Shown here: positions 15,575-25,867 of the stretch, one piece after another | How positions within the stretch are numbered: position 1 is the stretch's first letter | How the letters are laid out: the number at the start of each line of letters is the position of its first letter | DNA from: Fusobacterium sp. DD2 | GTDB taxonomy: Bacteria; Fusobacteriota; Fusobacteriia; Fusobacteriales; Fusobacteriaceae | DNA length: 32,552 nt | Assembly: GCF_018205345.1 (NCBI RefSeq) | Contig: NZ_JADRHM010000023.1 | Span: 1 to 32,552 of the forward strand | Direction of reading: 5' to 3' | Position numbers and translations under genes: made by a program | Notes under the pieces: generated by a model | Seen by the model: only the letters and a program-made list of their open reading frames with translations | Database searches by the model: none | What the model was told of the DNA's origin: nothing

Positions 15575-16873
15575 TTGGACACGTACCAAAATATTGTACT
15601 GTTAATTATTTTAATTTTAATTTCTGGCTTTTTTTCCGCATCGGAAACTGCTCTTACATCATTTAGAAGTATTCATTTGGAAAAGCTAGAAGAGGAAAAA
15701 GAATTCAAAAAAGCAGAATTATTAAAAAAATGGTTGAAAAATCCTAATGAGATGTTAACTGGACTTCTTGTGGGAAACAATGTAGTAAATATACTTGCTT
15801 CTTCTATAGCAACAGTTGTAACAATGAAGGTTATAGGAGGAAATTCTACTTCTTCTATTGCGATTGCTACTGCAGGAATGACAGTAATTATTCTTATATT
15901 TGGAGAGATTACTCCAAAGATAATTGCGAAAAATCAAACTATAAAAGTTGCTGAGATAGTTATTACAGTTATTTATTATCTGACAGTAGTATTGAAACCT
16001 CTAATAATAATACTTATGTTTATTTCAAGATTTATAGGTAGAATCTTAGGGATAGATTTGAAGGACAACGAGGCTTTAATGATAACAGAAGATGATATAA
16101 TATCATTTGTCAATGTTGGGGAAGCTGAAGGAGTTATAGAAGAGGAAGAAAAAGAGATGATTCATTCTATAGTGGCCTTTGGTGAAACAACAGCTAAGGA
16201 GGTAATGACTCCTAGAACTTCAATGTTGGCCTTTGAAGGAAATAGAACAATTGACGACGTATGGGATGAATTAATGGAAAATGGATTTTCCAGAATGCCT
16301 GTGTATGAAGAAACAATAGATAATATAGTTGGAGTACTATACGTAAAAGATATATTAGGAGCGTTGAAAGATAAGAAAACTGATGTTCCTATTAAAAATT
16401 TTGTAAGACCTGGATATTTCGTTCCAGAGACAAAATCCATAACTGAAATTTTACAGGATTTCAGAAGTATGAAAGTTCATATAGCACTGGTTCTTGATGA
16501 ATATGGTGGGATTGTTGGACTTGTAACAATTGAAGACCTAATTGAAGAGATTACTGGTGAGATAAGGGACGAATTTGATACTGAAGAGGAAGAATTTATT
16601 CATAAAATAGATGACAATACCTTTGAAGTTGATGGAATGATAGATATAGAAACATTAGATAAAGAACTTGAAATCAAGCTTCCAGTTTCAGAAGGCTATG
16701 AAAGCTTAGGGGGACTTATTATAACAGTGCTAAGAAGGGTAGCAGAACCTGGAGATGAGATTGTTCTAGAGGAAGTTAGATTGAAAGTACTAGAAGTTGA
16801 TAAGAAAAGAGTTGCAAAAGTATTAGTTGAAAAAAATTATAAAACAGAGGAGTTAAAATCTGAAGAGGAGTAG
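15575..16873 (+). CDS. CBS-domain membrane protein of the HlyC/CorC (CNNM) family
   Basis: Integral membrane protein linked to cation (Mg2+/Co2+) homeostasis in related families. Domains: a DUF21/CNNM membrane part (about 1-190) with the SGFFSASETALTSFR signature, a tandem CBS pair (about 205-325, VMTPRTSMLAFE and VHIALVLDEYGGIVGLVT), and a CorC_HlyC domain (about 345-425). The start is odd: TTG at 15575 is the only start codon near the expected N-terminus and is 14 nt from the AAGGAAGG site, while an ATG at 15565 with better spacing is out of frame by one base. The downstream DUF502 gene is 2 nt away. Confidence 0.92.
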   Translation: MDTYQNIVLLIILILISGFFSASETALTSFRSIHLEKLEEEKEFKKAELLKKWLKNPNEMLTGLLVGNNVVNILASSIATVVTMKVIGGNSTSSIAIATAGMTVIILIFGEITPKIIAKNQTIKVAEIVITVIYYLTVVLKPLIIILMFISRFIGRILGIDLKDNEALMITEDDIISFVNVGEAEGVIEEEEKEMIHSIVAFGETTAKEVMTPRTSMLAFEGNRTIDDVWDELMENGFSRMPVYEETIDNIVGVLYVKDILGALKDKKTDVPIKNFVRPGYFVPETKSITEILQDFRSMKVHIALVLDEYGGIVGLVTIEDLIEEITGEIRDEFDTEEEEFIHKIDDNTFEVDGMIDIETLDKELEIKLPVSEGYESLGGLIITVLRRVAEPGDEIVLEEVRLKVLEVDKKRVAKVLVEKNYKTEELKSEEE

Positions 16874-16875
16874 GT

Positions 16876-17544
16876 ATGAAAAATTTTAAGAGATATTTTT
16901 ATACAGGGTTGATTGCCTTGCTTCCGATAGTTATAACTGTATATATATTCAACTGGATTGTAAGTATAATGATGTCACTTATAAATCATTCGTTTATTAC
17001 AATTGTAATCCATGGAATACTTGTAAAATTTGTAGAAGAACAACAGATGGATTTTTATTTTCAGATACTTGTGTATGCAATATCACTGATAACTATGATA
17101 GGTGGTACCTGCTTAGTTGGATTAACATTGCAAATTGTGTTTTTTGCCAAGATTATGAAAAAAATTAAACAGCTATTGAGAAGGATACCTCTTATTAAGC
17201 AGGTATATTCAACTATAAGCCAGATTATAGATATTACAGTATCAGGAAGTCAAAAATCATTTCAAAAAGCAGTTCTTGTTGAGTATCCAAGAAGAGGAAT
17301 TTACAGTATTGGATTTTTAACTTCAACAGATAACTTTTTATTGTCAAAATATATAGATACTAAAGAAAAACTTTGCAATATCTTTATTCCAACATCACCT
17401 AATCCAACATCTGGTATGTTTATAATAATACCAGCAAGTGATGTAAAGGTTTTGGATATTAAAATAGATGATGCAATAAAACTTATTATTTCTGGTGGAG
17501 TTATACTTCCAGAAAAAGAGGAGGATAAAGATATTGAGGAATAG
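16876..17544 (+). CDS. DUF502 family membrane protein
   Basis: The 222 aa open with a membrane helix (YFYTGLIALLPIVITVYIFNWI, about 8-30), have a second one (about 58-86), then a soluble domain with the family motifs RRIPLIKQVYSTISQI and FIPTSPNPTSGMFIIIPASDV. DUF502 proteins are found in many bacteria and plants; their molecular function is unknown to me. It follows the CorC-family gene at once, so the two membrane proteins are probably cotranscribed. The 3' end overlaps the lipoprotein gene. Confidence 0.9.
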   Translation: MKNFKRYFYTGLIALLPIVITVYIFNWIVSIMMSLINHSFITIVIHGILVKFVEEQQMDFYFQILVYAISLITMIGGTCLVGLTLQIVFFAKIMKKIKQLLRRIPLIKQVYSTISQIIDITVSGSQKSFQKAVLVEYPRRGIYSIGFLTSTDNFLLSKYIDTKEKLCNIFIPTSPNPTSGMFIIIPASDVKVLDIKIDDAIKLIISGGVILPEKEEDKDIEE

Positions 17545-18328
17545 GTTTGGAATTTTTATAGTTTTAGGATGGATTTTAATTTGTTGTGGATGTACTACAT
17601 TAAAGGAAAATAAGAGAGCTGATTACTCTCTTTTAAAAGGAGTAAATCTTTCTGAACAGGGAGATTTAGAGGGAGCTTTAAGAGAATATGAGAATTCATA
17701 CAAATTGAATCCTGATAATGCAGTTCTTTTAAAGGAAATGGCATTTATTTACTATAAATTTGCAGACCAGAACAAAGCTGAAGAGCTATGGTTGAAGGCT
17801 TTAGCAATATCGCCAAAAGACGATAATGTGATTAAGAATCTCTCATTTTTATACTATGAAAGAGGAGAATATAGCAAGGCTAAAGAGATAATAAAAGAAA
17901 GTTATAATCCCAATGCAGATTATTATTTAAAAATAAAAGGTTTAATGGCTCTTAAAGAGAATAATAAAAAAGAAGCTTTGGAGTTATTTGAAAAAATAAG
18001 ACCTGAAGCTTTTGATACAGGAACATATTTAGAGTATTTAACTCTTGGAGAAGAGTACTATACAACAAGAGATTTGTATAATATGCTAAAAAAAGGAGAG
18101 CTTCTTTTTGGTAGCAACAAAGAGTATGTTCTTGCTAATGCTAAAATATTAACTGAAAGATTAAAAGGGTATGATGAAGCTGAAAAAATACTGCTTAAAT
18201 ACATAATGGAAAAAGGAAACGATAGAGATATTTTAATGATGCTTTCTGATATTTATATGGAAAGTGGTAATGAAGAAAAAGCCAAGGATACTCTTTTATT
18301 AATAACAGATAAAGATAACTTACTTTAA
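17534..18328 (+). CDS. TPR-repeat lipoprotein
   Basis: Probable lipoprotein of 264 aa. I place the start at TTG 17534, 9 nt after GAGGAGG (17518-17524). An in-frame GTG at 17495 has no ribosome site and would put about 13 extra, mostly basic residues before the signal peptide. From TTG the protein has an N-terminal basic residue pair, a hydrophobic core and a Gly-Cys lipobox-like end (ILICCGC), so Cys20-22 would be lipidated. At least five TPR-like repeats follow (for example LSEQGDLEGALREYENSYKLNPD). It may scaffold an envelope complex; specific partners are unknown. The start overlaps the DUF502 gene by 11 nt. Confidence 0.82.
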   Translation: MRNRFGIFIVLGWILICCGCTTLKENKRADYSLLKGVNLSEQGDLEGALREYENSYKLNPDNAVLLKEMAFIYYKFADQNKAEELWLKALAISPKDDNVIKNLSFLYYERGEYSKAKEIIKESYNPNADYYLKIKGLMALKENNKKEALELFEKIRPEAFDTGTYLEYLTLGEEYYTTRDLYNMLKKGELLFGSNKEYVLANAKILTERLKGYDEAEKILLKYIMEKGNDRDILMMLSDIYMESGNEEKAKDTLLLITDKDNLL

Positions 18329-18366
18329 AAGTATAATATAAAACTAAGGGAATGGAGTGAAGTATT

Positions 18367-18879
18367 ATGGATTTGAAAAAATATGTAACTAGTATAAAAG
18401 ACTTTCCAAAAGAAGGAATTATATTCAGAGATATAACAACTCTTATGAATGATGGAGACGCATACAAATATGCAACTGAACAGATAGTTAAGTTTGCAAA
18501 AGATAAAAATGTTGATTTGGTAGTTGGCCCAGAGGCTAGAGGATTTATTTTTGGATGTCCAGTTTCTTATGCACTTGGAATTGGATTTGTACCAGTAAGA
18601 AAACCTCATAAATTACCAAGAGAAGTAATTGAATACTCATATGATTTAGAATATGGTTCTAACACATTATGCATGCACAAAGATGCAATTAAACCAGGGC
18701 AAAGAGTACTTATTGTAGATGATTTATTAGCAACTGGTGGAACAATGGAAGCTACAATAAAATTGGTTGAAGAATTGGGTGGAATCGTAGAAGGACTTGC
18801 ATTTTTAATAGAACTGGAAGAACTTAAAGGAAGAGAAAAATTAAAGGATTATCCAGTTTTAACATTGATGAAATATTAA
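18367..18879 (+). CDS. apt: Adenine phosphoribosyltransferase
   Basis: Purine salvage: adenine plus PRPP gives AMP. The 170 aa match the family closely: [15 protein letters not shown] at the start, [24 protein letters not shown] and the PRPP loop [14 protein letters not shown]. It lies 38 nt after the TPR gene. A possible -10 (TATAAT at 18332) occurs in the gap but no convincing -35. A terminator follows. apt next to rel is a common bacterial arrangement and fits their link through purine nucleotides. Confidence 0.97.
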   Translation: MDLKKYVTSIKDFPKEGIIFRDITTLMNDGDAYKYATEQIVKFAKDKNVDLVVGPEARGFIFGCPVSYALGIGFVPVRKPHKLPREVIEYSYDLEYGSNTLCMHKDAIKPGQRVLIVDDLLATGGTMEATIKLVEELGGIVEGLAFLIELEELKGREKLKDYPVLTLMKY

Positions 18880-18885
18880 GAATAA

Positions 18886-18930
18886 AAGCTGACTAAGATT
18901 TGACTGCCCTTGGATTTTAGTCGGTTTTTT
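18886..18930 (+). terminator. Terminator after apt
   Basis: An 11-bp stem with two G-U pairs (18886-18896 with 18917-18927) encloses a 20-nt loop, and six T run from 18925 to 18930. The large loop is less usual; a part of it may form extra pairs. Confidence 0.6.
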
Positions 18931-18958
18931 AAAATATGAAGACAGGAAGAGGAGTTTT

Positions 18959-21139
18959 ATGAATTATTGGGAAGAGATAGTAAAAGAGATTGAAAAAAAC
19001 AACTTGAAAGTGGACATGGAAAAAATAAAACTTGCCTTTTATTTCGCTGAGGAATGTCATGAAGGGCAGTATAGAAAATCTGGTGAAGACTATATCATGC
19101 ACCCTGTTGAAGTTGTTAAGATATTAATTGATATGAAAATGGATACAGATACCATTGTAGCAGGGATTTTACACGATATAGTTGAAGATACTCTTATAAC
19201 CCTTGCAGATATCAAATATAACTTTGGAGAAACTGTTGCAACCCTTGTAGATGGTGTTACAAAGCTTAAAACACTTCCAAATGGAACAAAGAAGCAGGAT
19301 GAAAATATAAGAAAAATGATTCTTGCTATGGCACAGAACTTAAGAGTTATAATAATAAAATTAGCAGATAGACTACATAATATGAGAACTATGAAGTATA
19401 TGAAGCCTGAAAAGCAGATATCAATATCTCAAGAAACATTGGATATATATGCTCCATTAGCTCATAGACTTGGTATTGCAAAAATAAAGTGGGAACTTGA
19501 AGATTTGGCTTTAAGATATCTTAAACCAAAGGAATATGCGTATATTAAATCTCTTATTGATGAGAAAAAAGATGAGAGAAGAGAATATATTGAGAGTTTT
19601 ATAAAAACTATTGTAGCACTTTTACATGAAACTGGAATAAAAGGAAATGTAAAGGGAAGATTTAAACATTTCTACAGCATTTATAAAAAGATGTATGAAA
19701 AAGGAAAAGAGTTTGACGATATCTATGACCTTATGGGAGTTAGAATAATTGTTGATACTGAAGGAGAATGTTATAACACTTTAGGAGTTATTCACAGTCA
19801 CTTCAGACCTGTTCCAGGACGTTTTAAAGACTATATAGCTGTACCTAAATCAAATAACTATCAATCAATTCATACTACAATTGTAGGGCCTCAAGGTAAA
19901 TTTATAGAGATTCAGATAAGAACTGAAGAGATGGATAAGGTAGCTGAGGAAGGGGTAGCAGCTCACTGGAGTTATAAAGAAAATACTAAAGTGACTAAAA
20001 GTGACCAGGTATATGGGTGGCTTAGAAATATACTTGAACTTCAAAATGAAGCTGAAACAGCTCAAGAATTTATTGACAGTGTAACAAAAGATATTATGAA
20101 TGAGACAGTTTTTGTATTTTCACCTAAGGGAGATATAAAAGAATTACCTCATGGATCTACACCTCTTGATTTTGCTTTTGCAATTCATACACAGATAGGA
20201 TGTAAATGTGTAGGAGCAAAGGTAAATGGAAAGATAGTTACATTGGATTATAAACTTCAAAATGGTGACAGAGTTGAGATAATAACATCTAAAAACTCTA
20301 AAGGACCTAATAAAGATTGGCTTGATATAGTTGTAACTCATGGTGCTAAGAGTAAGATTAAAAAACTTCTGAAAGATCAAATAAAAGATGAAATTATAAA
20401 ACTTGGAAGAGAAAATCTTGAAAAAGAAGTTATGAAGATGGGAATAACTCTTAAAGAGATTGAAGAAGATCCAATTATTAAAAAGCACATGGAAAAGAAT
20501 AATATTGCTTCTTTAGATGATTTTTATTATCATGTTGGAGAAAAGAGAAGCAAAATTGATGTAATTATAGATAAACTTAGAACTAAAATTGAAAATGAAA
20601 GAGCAAATTCCAATATAACACTTGAAGATTTGATGGAAAAGAAGAAAGAGCAGACAAAGAGCTCTGGAAAGAATGACTATGGTGTTATTATAGATGGAGT
20701 TAATAATACTCTTGTAAGATTCGCAAGATGCTGTACACCACTTCCAGGAGATGATATTGGAGGATATGTAACAAAACTTACAGGAATTGCAATACATAGA
20801 CGTGATTGTAAAAACTTCCAAAATATGGTGGCTCGTGATCCATCAAAAGAGATTGCTGTATGTTGGGATAGAAATATTGCTGAAAAGAAAGAGAATAAAT
20901 ATAAGTTTACTTTTAATGTCTTAGTATATGACAGACCTAATCTTTTGATTGAACTTCTAAATATGATAGCAAATCATAAGATAAATCTGGTCACTGTAAA
21001 TACTAATGAGATAAATAAAGATGGAAAGAAACTTATGAATTATCAAATAACAATTGAAATTGCAGATAAGAGTGAGTATAAATATCTGTTAAATAATATG
21101 CTTAAAATGAAAGATGTAATTTCAGTTGATAGAACATAG
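18959..21139 (+). CDS. rel: Bifunctional (p)ppGpp synthetase/hydrolase, Rel/SpoT family
   Basis: Long-form alarmone enzyme of the stringent response, 726 aa. Domains in order: HD hydrolase (about 25-180) with the intact ILHDIVEDT motif (H72-D73), synthetase (about 230-345) with GRFKHFYSIYKKM and PGRFKDYIAVPK, TGS (about 390-450), a conserved Cys/zinc-like region (RFARCCTPLPGDDIGG), and ACT (about 650-726). R288-F-K-D291 is the RxKD motif that marks bifunctional Rel/SpoT rather than RelA, and the intact HD residues agree that it both makes and degrades (p)ppGpp. It begins after the apt terminator with an AGGAAGAGGAG ribosome site. Confidence 0.96.
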   Translation: MNYWEEIVKEIEKNNLKVDMEKIKLAFYFAEECHEGQYRKSGEDYIMHPVEVVKILIDMKMDTDTIVAGILHDIVEDTLITLADIKYNFGETVATLVDGVTKLKTLPNGTKKQDENIRKMILAMAQNLRVIIIKLADRLHNMRTMKYMKPEKQISISQETLDIYAPLAHRLGIAKIKWELEDLALRYLKPKEYAYIKSLIDEKKDERREYIESFIKTIVALLHETGIKGNVKGRFKHFYSIYKKMYEKGKEFDDIYDLMGVRIIVDTEGECYNTLGVIHSHFRPVPGRFKDYIAVPKSNNYQSIHTTIVGPQGKFIEIQIRTEEMDKVAEEGVAAHWSYKENTKVTKSDQVYGWLRNILELQNEAETAQEFIDSVTKDIMNETVFVFSPKGDIKELPHGSTPLDFAFAIHTQIGCKCVGAKVNGKIVTLDYKLQNGDRVEIITSKNSKGPNKDWLDIVVTHGAKSKIKKLLKDQIKDEIIKLGRENLEKEVMKMGITLKEIEEDPIIKKHMEKNNIASLDDFYYHVGEKRSKIDVIIDKLRTKIENERANSNITLEDLMEKKKEQTKSSGKNDYGVIIDGVNNTLVRFARCCTPLPGDDIGGYVTKLTGIAIHRRDCKNFQNMVARDPSKEIAVCWDRNIAEKKENKYKFTFNVLVYDRPNLLIELLNMIANHKINLVTVNTNEINKDGKKLMNYQITIEIADKSEYKYLLNNMLKMKDVISVDRT

Positions 21140-22318
<1,179 letters not shown>

Positions 22319-22322
22319 AAGG

Positions 22323-22352
22323 AAAGTCCTGGATTTTATTCAGGGCTTTTTT
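22323..22352 (+). terminator. Terminator after tgt
   Basis: An 11-bp stem (22323-22333 with 22339-22349, two G-U pairs) has a 5-nt loop TTTTA and a T-tract to 22352. It begins 5 nt after the tgt stop. Confidence 0.85.
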
Positions 22353-22435
22353 ATTTACAAAAATTTAATTGTATTAAATAAATGAAAAATGTTCAAAAAA
22401 AATAGAAACTAAACCAATAAAATATAAATATAAGC

Positions 22436-22464
22436 TTGACTATTTGAGGTCTTAGTGGTATCAT
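22436..22464 (+). promoter_or_regulatory. Promoter of the acyl-CoA dehydrogenase-rubredoxin / flavodiiron operon
   Basis: -35 TTGACT (22436-22441), 17-nt spacer, -10 TATCAT (22459-22464), with TG at 22456-22457 (extended -10). The predicted RNA start near 22471 leaves a leader of about 75 nt containing a hairpin. Confidence 0.75.
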
Positions 22465-22485
22465 CTAATTATAAAGAGGATTAAT

Positions 22486-22513
22486 TATATCCACATTGAA
22501 ATTTGTGGATATA
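22486..22513 (+). promoter_or_regulatory. Perfect 10-bp hairpin in the 5' leader of the fusion gene
   Basis: TATATCCACA (22486-22495) pairs fully with TGTGGATATA (22504-22513) around an 8-nt loop. No T-tract follows, and the ribosome site (AGAGGGGG) is about 20 nt further on. It could be an RNA stabiliser, an RNA-protein site, or a DNA palindrome bound by a regulator just downstream of the promoter. Confidence 0.6.
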
Positions 22514-22547
22514 GAACATAAAAAAATTAAAAGAGGGGGTTAGTTTT

Positions 22548-24470
22548 ATGCTTTTTAAAACAACAGATGTACATGAAGAATTACGTAAAAAAGTCAGAGA
22601 GTTTGCGGAAACAGAGGTAAAACCTATAGCGTTCATGTTAGACAAAAACAATGAATTCCCTACAGAAGCTATTAAAAAATTTGGGGAAATGGGAATGATG
22701 GGACTTCCATATCCAAAAGAATATGGAGGAGCAGGAATGGACATATTAAGTTATGCTATTGCTGTTGAGGAACTATCAAGAGTTGATGGAGGAACTGGAG
22801 TTATTCTATCTGCTCACGTATCACTTGGAACTTACCCTATATTTGCTTATGGAACAGAAGAGCAAAAACAAAAATATTTAGTACCTTTAGCTAAAGGAGA
22901 AAAACTTGGAGCTTTTGGACTTACAGAACCAAATGCAGGAAGTGACGCTGGAGGAACTGAAACTACAGCTGAACTACAAGGAGATTACTACATATTAAAT
23001 GGTGGAAAGATATTTATAACAAATGCTGATAAAGCTGATACATATGTTGTATTTGCTTCAACAGCACCAGAATTAGGAACAAAAGGAATCAGTGCATTTA
23101 TAGTTGAAAAAGGATGGGAAGGATTTACATTTGGAGATCACTATGACAAATTAGGAATTCGTTCATCATCAACTGCTGAACTTATTTTTAACAATGTTAA
23201 AGTTCCTAAAGAAAACCTACTTGGAAAAGAGGGAGAAGGATTTAAAATAGCTATGTCTACTCTTGATGGAGGAAGAATAGGAATTGCTTCTCAAGCTCTA
23301 GGAATTGCGCAAGGTGCTTATGAACATGCACTTGAATATGCAAAAGAAAGAGTTCAATTTGGAAAGCCAATAGCATATCAACAAGCTATTTCATTTAAAT
23401 TAGCTGATATGGCTACTAAAATAAGAGCAGCAAGATTTATGGTTTACAGTGCTGCAGAATTGAAAGAAGAACACGAACCATATGGAATGGAATCTGCAAT
23501 GGCAAAACAATATGCTTCAGATATCTGTTTGGAAGTAGTAAATGATGCACTTCAAATATTCGGAGGAAACGGATACTTGAAAGGAATGGAAGTAGAACGT
23601 TCTTATAGAGATGCTAAGATTTGTACTATTTATGAAGGAACAAATGAAATTCAAAGAGTAGTTATTGCAGCTCATATTATTGGGAAGATGCCCAGGGAAA
23701 GTTCTAATAAAAGAAAGTCAACAAAAGGTCACGCTACTGGACTTCGTAAGAACATTATTTTTAAAGATGGAACAATGGAGGAAAAAGTAGCAGCATTAGT
23801 AGAAGATCTTAAGAAAGATGGATATGATTTTACAGTTGGTATTCCTCTAGATACTCCTATTGCACTTGCTGATCGTGTAGTCAGTGCTGGTAAAGGAATT
23901 GGAGAAAAAGCTAACATGAAATTAATAGAAGATCTTGCTGTACAAGCAGGAGCTGCTATTGGATCATCTAGACCAGTTGCAGAAACTTTAAGATATGTAC
24001 CTCTAAATCGTTATGTTGGAATGTCAGGACAAAAATTCAATGGTAACTTATATATAGCATGTGGTATTTCTGGAGCAGGACAACACTTGAAAGGAATAAA
24101 AGATGCTACAACAATAGTTGCTATTAACAACAACCCTAATGCTCCAATATTTAAGAATGCTGACTATGGAATTGTAGGAGACTTAAAAGAAGTATTGCCT
24201 ATACTAACTAAAGCACTTGATAATGGAGAAGCTAAACAACCTGCACCACCTATGAAGAAAATGAAGAGAGTTGTACCAAAACCTTCAAGACCTTCAGCTT
24301 GGAAACGTTACGTATGTAGCGGATGTGGATATGAATATGATCCAGAATTTGGAGATGAAGAAAATGATATTCCAGAAGGAACACTATTTGAAAAACTTCC
24401 TGATGAATGGATTTGTCCAGATTGTGGAGAAGAAAAGAGCGCATTTATAGAAGTTGTTGAAGAAGATTAA
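22548..24470 (+). CDS. Acyl-CoA dehydrogenase / ETF-alpha FAD domain / rubredoxin fusion
   Basis: A three-part redox enzyme of 640 aa. (1) Residues 1-381: complete short-chain acyl-CoA dehydrogenase, with [22 protein letters not shown] and the catalytic base Glu363 in YEGTNE. (2) About 400-565: the C-terminal FAD domain of ETF-alpha, with [12 protein letters not shown] (Arg475 equals the flavin-site arginine), [15 protein letters not shown] and [14 protein letters not shown]. (3) About 584-640: rubredoxin with Fe ligands C590, C593, C623 and C626. A Lys-rich linker (383-402) joins parts 1 and 2. ETF-alpha domain I and EtfB are missing, so NADH-driven bifurcation is not expected. The gene is followed by a flavodiiron protein, the usual rubredoxin oxidase. 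Acyl-CoA chain length is not readable; butyryl-CoA-like substrates are inferred. Confidence 0.95.
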   Translation: MLFKTTDVHEELRKKVREFAETEVKPIAFMLDKNNEFPTEAIKKFGEMGMMGLPYPKEYGGAGMDILSYAIAVEELSRVDGGTGVILSAHVSLGTYPIFAYGTEEQKQKYLVPLAKGEKLGAFGLTEPNAGSDAGGTETTAELQGDYYILNGGKIFITNADKADTYVVFASTAPELGTKGISAFIVEKGWEGFTFGDHYDKLGIRSSSTAELIFNNVKVPKENLLGKEGEGFKIAMSTLDGGRIGIASQALGIAQGAYEHALEYAKERVQFGKPIAYQQAISFKLADMATKIRAARFMVYSAAELKEEHEPYGMESAMAKQYASDICLEVVNDALQIFGGNGYLKGMEVERSYRDAKICTIYEGTNEIQRVVIAAHIIGKMPRESSNKRKSTKGHATGLRKNIIFKDGTMEEKVAALVEDLKKDGYDFTVGIPLDTPIALADRVVSAGKGIGEKANMKLIEDLAVQAGAAIGSSRPVAETLRYVPLNRYVGMSGQKFNGNLYIACGISGAGQHLKGIKDATTIVAINNNPNAPIFKNADYGIVGDLKEVLPILTKALDNGEAKQPAPPMKKMKRVVPKPSRPSAWKRYVCSGCGYEYDPEFGDEENDIPEGTLFEKLPDEWICPDCGEEKSAFIEVVEED

Positions 24471-24516
24471 TTATAACGATTGATTATTGATGGAATAGAT
24501 TGAAGGAGGACATTAT

Positions 24517-25722
24517 ATGCATAATGTAAGAAAAGTAACAGATGATTTATACTGGATAGGTGGAGACGACCATCGTTTACATCTATTTGAAAATATACAC
24601 CCAATCCCAAGAGGAGTTTCTTATAACTCATACCTATTGTTAGATAAGAAAACTGTTTTATTTGATACTGTTGACTGGGCAATAGGACGTCAATTTATTG
24701 AAAACCTTGAGTATCTATTAGATGGAAAAAAACTTGACTATATGGTAATTAACCACATGGAACCTGACCATGCTGCAATGATAGAAGAAGTATTACTTCG
24801 TTATCCAGATGTAAGAATTATAAGTACAGAAAAAGCATTCTATTTTATGAACCAATTTGGATTCCATATTCATCCTGAAAAATGTGAAACTGTTATAGAA
24901 GGAGATACAAAATCATTTGGTAAACATAAAGTAGTATTTGTTGGAGCACCTATGGTTCACTGGCCAGAAGCTATGGTAACATTTGATACTACAAATGGAG
25001 TACTATTCAGTGCTGACGCATTTGGAAGCTTTGGTTCACTAGATGGAAGACTGTTCAATGATGAAGTTAATTTTGATAGAGATTGGCTTGATGATGCAAG
25101 AAGATATTACACTAATATAGTTGGAAAATATGGACCACATGTTCAATTCCTACTAAAGAAAGCACCAGTTGCAGATATTAAATATATTTGTCCATTACAT
25201 GGTCCAGTTTGGAGAAATGACTTTGGATATCTATTAGACAAATATGATAAATGGAGCAGATATATTCCTGAGGAAAAAGGAGTAATGATAGTATATGCAT
25301 CAATGTATGGAAATACAGAAAACGCTGCATCAGTTTTAGCTAAAAAATTAGTTGAAAAAGGAATGACTAATGTACATATGTATGACGTATCAAAATTTGA
25401 TGTATCTTATTTAATCTCTGACACTTTTAAATACAGTCATATAGTACTTGCATCAGTTACATATAACTTAGGAATTTATCCAAAGATGCACAATTACTTG
25501 ATGGATATGAAAGCTTTAAATCTTCAAAAGAGAACTATTGCTATTCTTGAAAATGGTTCTTGGGCATGTAAATCTGGAGATTTAATGTCTCAATGCATGG
25601 ATGAATTAAAAGATATGAATGTGTTAAATGAAAGAGTTACATTAACTTCATCACTAAATGAGAGTGGAGAAGTTGAAATGGACAATGTTGTTGACGCAAT
25701 TCTTGAATCAATGAAAAAATAA
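24517..25722 (+). CDS. fprA: FprA-type flavodiiron protein (O2/NO reductase)
   Basis: Soluble class A flavodiiron protein that reduces O2 to water, or NO to N2O, with electrons from rubredoxin. The 401 aa have a beta-lactamase-like diiron domain (1-250) with all ligands: H80, E82, D84, H85 (HMEPDH), H148, D167 and H228. A flavodoxin domain for FMN (about 255-400) opens with VMIVYASMYGNTENAA. It starts 46 nt after the fusion gene, with AAGGAGGA and no separate promoter, so the rubredoxin domain upstream is its natural electron donor. Terminator downstream at 25754. O2 versus NO preference cannot be told from sequence. Confidence 0.96.
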   Translation: MHNVRKVTDDLYWIGGDDHRLHLFENIHPIPRGVSYNSYLLLDKKTVLFDTVDWAIGRQFIENLEYLLDGKKLDYMVINHMEPDHAAMIEEVLLRYPDVRIISTEKAFYFMNQFGFHIHPEKCETVIEGDTKSFGKHKVVFVGAPMVHWPEAMVTFDTTNGVLFSADAFGSFGSLDGRLFNDEVNFDRDWLDDARRYYTNIVGKYGPHVQFLLKKAPVADIKYICPLHGPVWRNDFGYLLDKYDKWSRYIPEEKGVMIVYASMYGNTENAASVLAKKLVEKGMTNVHMYDVSKFDVSYLISDTFKYSHIVLASVTYNLGIYPKMHNYLMDMKALNLQKRTIAILENGSWACKSGDLMSQCMDELKDMNVLNERVTLTSSLNESGEVEMDNVVDAILESMKK

Positions 25723-25753
25723 TTTGCTAACCACCTAATTTAATAAGTATAGT

Positions 25754-25808
25754 GAGGGCAGAAAGTTTGCTTTATTAGAGGCAGATTTTCTGTCCTCTAT
25801 TTTTTTTG
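25754..25808 (+). terminator. Terminator after fprA
   Basis: An 11-bp stem (25754-25764 with 25787-25797, one G-U) with a 22-nt loop is followed by TAT and a run of T. It closes the fusion/fprA operon. The T-tract overlaps the -35 box of the next promoter. Confidence 0.75.
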
Positions 25809-25834
25809 CAATAGTTTAAAAAAATTAGTATAAT
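25806..25834 (+). promoter_or_regulatory. Promoter for mltG and the radical SAM gene
   Basis: -35 TTGCAA (25806-25811), 17-nt spacer, -10 TATAAT (25829-25834). The mltG start is 33 nt downstream. Confidence 0.65.
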
Positions 25835-25867
25835 AATGAAAGAGACAAAAAATAGGAGTGAAATTAT

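Noticed and set aside
17495-17533. GTG 17495 as start of the TPR lipoprotein
   Set aside because: No ribosome site before it and it would spoil the signal peptide; TTG 17534 has GAGGAGG at good distance.
18309-18337. Promoter directly before apt
   Set aside because: A TATAAT is present at 18332, but no acceptable -35 lies 16-19 nt upstream and no TG extension is present, so it stays unproven.
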